The translations under genes and the position numbers were made by a program. A stretch of DNA of 31,399 nucleotides from Streptosporangiaceae bacterium (GTDB lineage: Bacteria; Actinomycetota; Actinomycetes; Streptosporangiales; Streptosporangiaceae), in NCBI GenBank assembly GCA_030045295.1, contig JASIGD010000248.1, positions 1-31,399 on the forward strand, given 5' to 3'. This document shows, piece after piece, positions 29,535 to 31,399 of this stretch; within the stretch, counting starts at the first letter, position 1, and each line of letters opens with the position of its first letter. Under the pieces are notes generated by a model. It was not told where the DNA came from, searched no databases, and was given only the letters and a program-made list of their open reading frames with translations.

Positions 29535-31309
29535 GGATGAAAGTCCCGGATGTCCGCTCGCCCGCCCGAGGCGACCCGCCCGCCTCGCCGCTCGGGCGGA
29601 CGTGCTGGCCAGGACCTGGCCGGAGCCGGGTCAGGAGCGTGGCCAAGGGCGTTTCCGGCGCCGGGATGGCCAGTGCCGCGCTCGGTCTGGTCCTCGGCCT
29701 GCTGGCGCTCGGGCCCGGGCTGCGACGAGGTTTCCTGCTCAGCTACGACATGGTATTCGTGCCCCGCGAGCCGTTTTCCGCGGCCCTGCCGGGCCTGGCG
29801 CCGCCGCGCGCGGTACCCAGCGATCTCGTGATCGCCGCCGCCTCCCGGGTCCTGCCGGCTGACATCGCCCAGAAGGCCGTGCTGCTGTCGATCTTCGTCC
29901 TCGCCTGCTCCGGCGTGGCCGCCTTGCTGGACCGCGAGCCGTTGCTCGCCCGGCTTGCGGCCGGCGCGTTCTACGCGTGGAACCCGTACGTCGGCGAGCG
30001 GCTCATCATCGGCCAGTGGGCGCTGCTGCTGGGCTACGCCGGCCTGCCCTGGGTGCTGCGGGCGGTGCTGGCCCCCGACCTGGAGTCCCGGCGCGGAGTC
30101 CTGCGGCTCGGCCTGGCGTTGCTGCCGGCCGTCGTCGGCGGTTTCGCCGCGATGACGATCACCGCGCTGGTCGCGGTACCGGCGGCGCTCCTGACCAGAC
30201 GCGCTCGCCGGGCGGCCATCGCGCTGACCGCCCTGGCCGTGGGCAGCCTGCCGTGGCTCATCCCGTCCCTGCTGCACACGGTGTACGTGGACCCGGCGAG
30301 CGTCGCGGCGTTCGCGGCCCGGGCGGACACGCCGTTCGGCAGCATCGGCAGCCTGCTGATGCTGGGCGGCGGGTGGAACGCGCAGACGGTCCCGGCGGCC
30401 TACGGCGGGGCGTGGTCGGCGCTGTGGCTGACCGTCGTGATCGTCGCGCTGGCCGGCTACCTGACCCTCGCTCTGGGGGCCAGGGGCCGGCCGAGGGGAT
30501 CTGGGGGGAAGCGCTTTCTCCCAGGATCGGGGGGACCCCGGGGGGTCGCCCCCGCGGGGCCCGCACTGACCCTCGCCGCTCTGGCCGGGTTGGCGATCGC
30601 CTGCATCGGCGTGACCGCGGTCGGCCGGGACCTGCTCCGGTCGATGATCGCCGGCTGGCCGGGCTTCGCCGTGCTGCGTGACGGCCAGCAGTTCGTGGCG
30701 CCGCTGGCCCTGGCCGAGGCTACCGGGTTCGGCGTCGCGGTGGCGTGGGCGATGAACCCCGGTCCGTTCGGGGGAAAAAGGCTTGAGCGGCCGGCCAGTA
30801 CGGACGCGGCCGGGATCGTGCTCGGGGTGGTGGCCGTCCTCGCGCCCGTGCTGTTGCTGCCGGGCCTGGCCTGGGGGGCCGCGGGGCGGCTCCGGCCGGC
30901 CGCCTATCCCGCGGCGTGGCTGGCCGCCGCGCGGGTGATCGACTCCGGCGCGGAACCCGGCGACGTGCTGCTGCTGCCCTGGCAGACCTACCGCACGCCG
31001 TCGTGGAACCACGGCGAGACGGTCCTCGACCCGTGGACCCGACTGCTGTCGCGCCCGGTGGTCTGGAACGACGGGACGCGGGTCGGCGACGTCGAGCTCG
31101 CGCCCGACGATCCGCTGGCGCGCCGGCTTGACGGCGCCATCCGCGGAGTCGGCCCGCTGACCGCGACGCTGCGCGCGGCCGGGGTGCGGTTCGTGCTCGA
31201 TGACGCGGACGGTTCCGGCCCGCAGGCCCGGCAGGTTGCCGCCCGCCTGCCCGGCGCGGCCGTGCTCATCAGCCAGCCCGGCCTGACGGTCTACCAGCTG
31301 CCGGGCTAG
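29531..31309 (+). CDS. Polytopic membrane protein, GT-C glycosyltransferase-like
   Basis: A 592-aa protein with about ten to eleven hydrophobic helices and a soluble C-terminal region (about 450-592). The first outside loop, RRGFLLSYDMVFVPREPF, carries an Asp in the place used as catalytic or metal residue by GT-C enzymes. The build recalls mycobacterial arabinosyl- or mannosyltransferases such as the N-terminal part of AftD, using polyprenyl-phosphate sugars; this is a structural impression. ATG 29531 overlaps the preceding stop by ATGA; GTG 29641 after AGGAG is an alternative start nearer the first helix. A low-complexity stretch rich in Gly, Pro and Arg at residues 320-345 is encoded by a palindromic GC-rich segment (30493-30560). 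Confidence 0.7.
   Translation: MRMKVPDVRSPARGDPPASPLGRTCWPGPGRSRVRSVAKGVSGAGMASAALGLVLGLLALGPGLRRGFLLSYDMVFVPREPFSAALPGLAPPRAVPSDLVIAAASRVLPADIAQKAVLLSIFVLACSGVAALLDREPLLARLAAGAFYAWNPYVGERLIIGQWALLLGYAGLPWVLRAVLAPDLESRRGVLRLGLALLPAVVGGFAAMTITALVAVPAALLTRRARRAAIALTALAVGSLPWLIPSLLHTVYVDPASVAAFAARADTPFGSIGSLLMLGGGWNAQTVPAAYGGAWSALWLTVVIVALAGYLTLALGARGRPRGSGGKRFLPGSGGPRGVAPAGPALTLAALAGLAIACIGVTAVGRDLLRSMIAGWPGFAVLRDGQQFVAPLALAEATGFGVAVAWAMNPGPFGGKRLERPASTDAAGIVLGVVAVLAPVLLLPGLAWGAAGRLRPAAYPAAWLAAARVIDSGAEPGDVLLLPWQTYRTPSWNHGETVLDPWTRLLSRPVVWNDGTRVGDVELAPDDPLARRLDGAIRGVGPLTATLRAAGVRFVLDDADGSGPQARQVAARLPGAAVLISQPGLTVYQLPG
30490..30565. repeat. Palindromic GC-rich segment inside the GT-C-like gene
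   Basis: It contains GATCTGGG (30498-30505) and CCCAGGATC (30526-30534), imperfect arms around AAGCGCTT, then GGGGGGACCCC and GGGGGGTCGCCCCC hairpins. It is read in frame as a Gly/Pro/Arg loop between two transmembrane helices. The composition is unlike the rest of the gene, which suggests insertion of a short palindromic element. Confidence 0.45.
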
Positions 31310-31399
31310 CGAGCCTTCGTCAGCGTGGACAGTTACCCTCGCTATTTCGGCCCTGGCTCACATACCGCGATGATCACGCCGCTTCTCACTCTGCGTGCG
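31310..31399. other. Window end, no feature seen
   Basis: Ninety bases follow the last stop codon. They are less GC-rich than the gene, as expected for an intergenic region, but no hairpin, promoter or gene start is supported before the window ends. Confidence 0.4.

Noticed and set aside
29504..31012. 502-codon minus-strand frame opposite the GT-C-like gene
   Set aside because: Arg/Gln/Gly-rich shadow without domains; the plus-strand gene has regular hydrophobic helices and ATGA coupling.
1..31399. CRISPR arrays, tRNA or rRNA genes, insertion sequences
   Set aside because: No regularly spaced direct repeats, no cloverleaf or rRNA-like sequence, and no transposase or integrase frame was seen by eye; a covariance search was not run.

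Overview
The window is about 31.4 kb of very GC-rich DNA. Strong third-position GC bias, GTG starts, leaderless-looking promoters, F420-linked enzymes, an FhaA-like FHA protein and KstR-type operators all point to a high-GC actinomycete (Actinomycetota). I cannot name the genus; a soil Streptosporangiales-like organism is a guess. I see no rRNA, tRNA, CRISPR array, transposase or integrase. It reads as a chromosomal segment of short, mostly independent transcription units, with signs of local gene decay.

Layout. 1-288: tail of an ABC transporter ATPase (TOBE domain). 390-1919: gltD. 2013-4361: divergent TetR regulator and DHA2-type MFS exporter sharing a palindrome-rich spacer. 4471-6207: F420-dependent NADP reductase-like gene facing a Gfo/Idh/MocA oxidoreductase whose frame has no stop before it has crossed the whole convergent gene. 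6245-8130: two-gene ABC-2 exporter. 8180-8999: thioredoxin and a CsoR/CstR-family repressor, each preceded by the same ATACCC-N4-GGGTAT operator. 9142-10065: extradiol-dioxygenase-like VOC protein.

10066-12546 is the most interesting stretch. A regulatory region with two GGAC(C/T)NNNGGCC boxes 21 bp apart precedes a 63-aa one-helix membrane protein, a b6-type four-helix dihaem cytochrome b without its C-terminal half, and a 378-aa membrane-anchored extracytoplasmic protein of unknown family. No Rieske protein, cytochrome c or PEWY-bearing subunit is present, so this is not a normal bc complex.

12772-18313: FAD monooxygenase, PRC-barrel-like protein, a Cas4/AddB-like iron-sulfur protein with degenerate PD-(D/E)XK residues, an F420/PPOX protein and a CYP125-like P450 under two perfect KstR-consensus boxes. 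Gene fragments lie between these. 18419-19677: a cluster of small unrecognised, mostly membrane proteins with lower-GC DNA. 19851-25691: Dabb protein, type II NADH dehydrogenase, membrane-anchored UbiB-like kinase, pirin and small hypothetical proteins. 25718-27053: a small hypothetical and a tandem YbjQ/UPF0145 protein. 27577-31309: an FHA protein, an unrecognised partner and a polytopic GT-C-like membrane protein, the last two overlapping by ATGA.

Recurring themes are redox and respiration (cytochrome b module, NDH-2, UbiB, thioredoxin), F420 and oxidative catabolism (P450, FAD monooxygenase, dioxygenase, PPOX) and efflux. All functions are read from sequence only; no database search was run.
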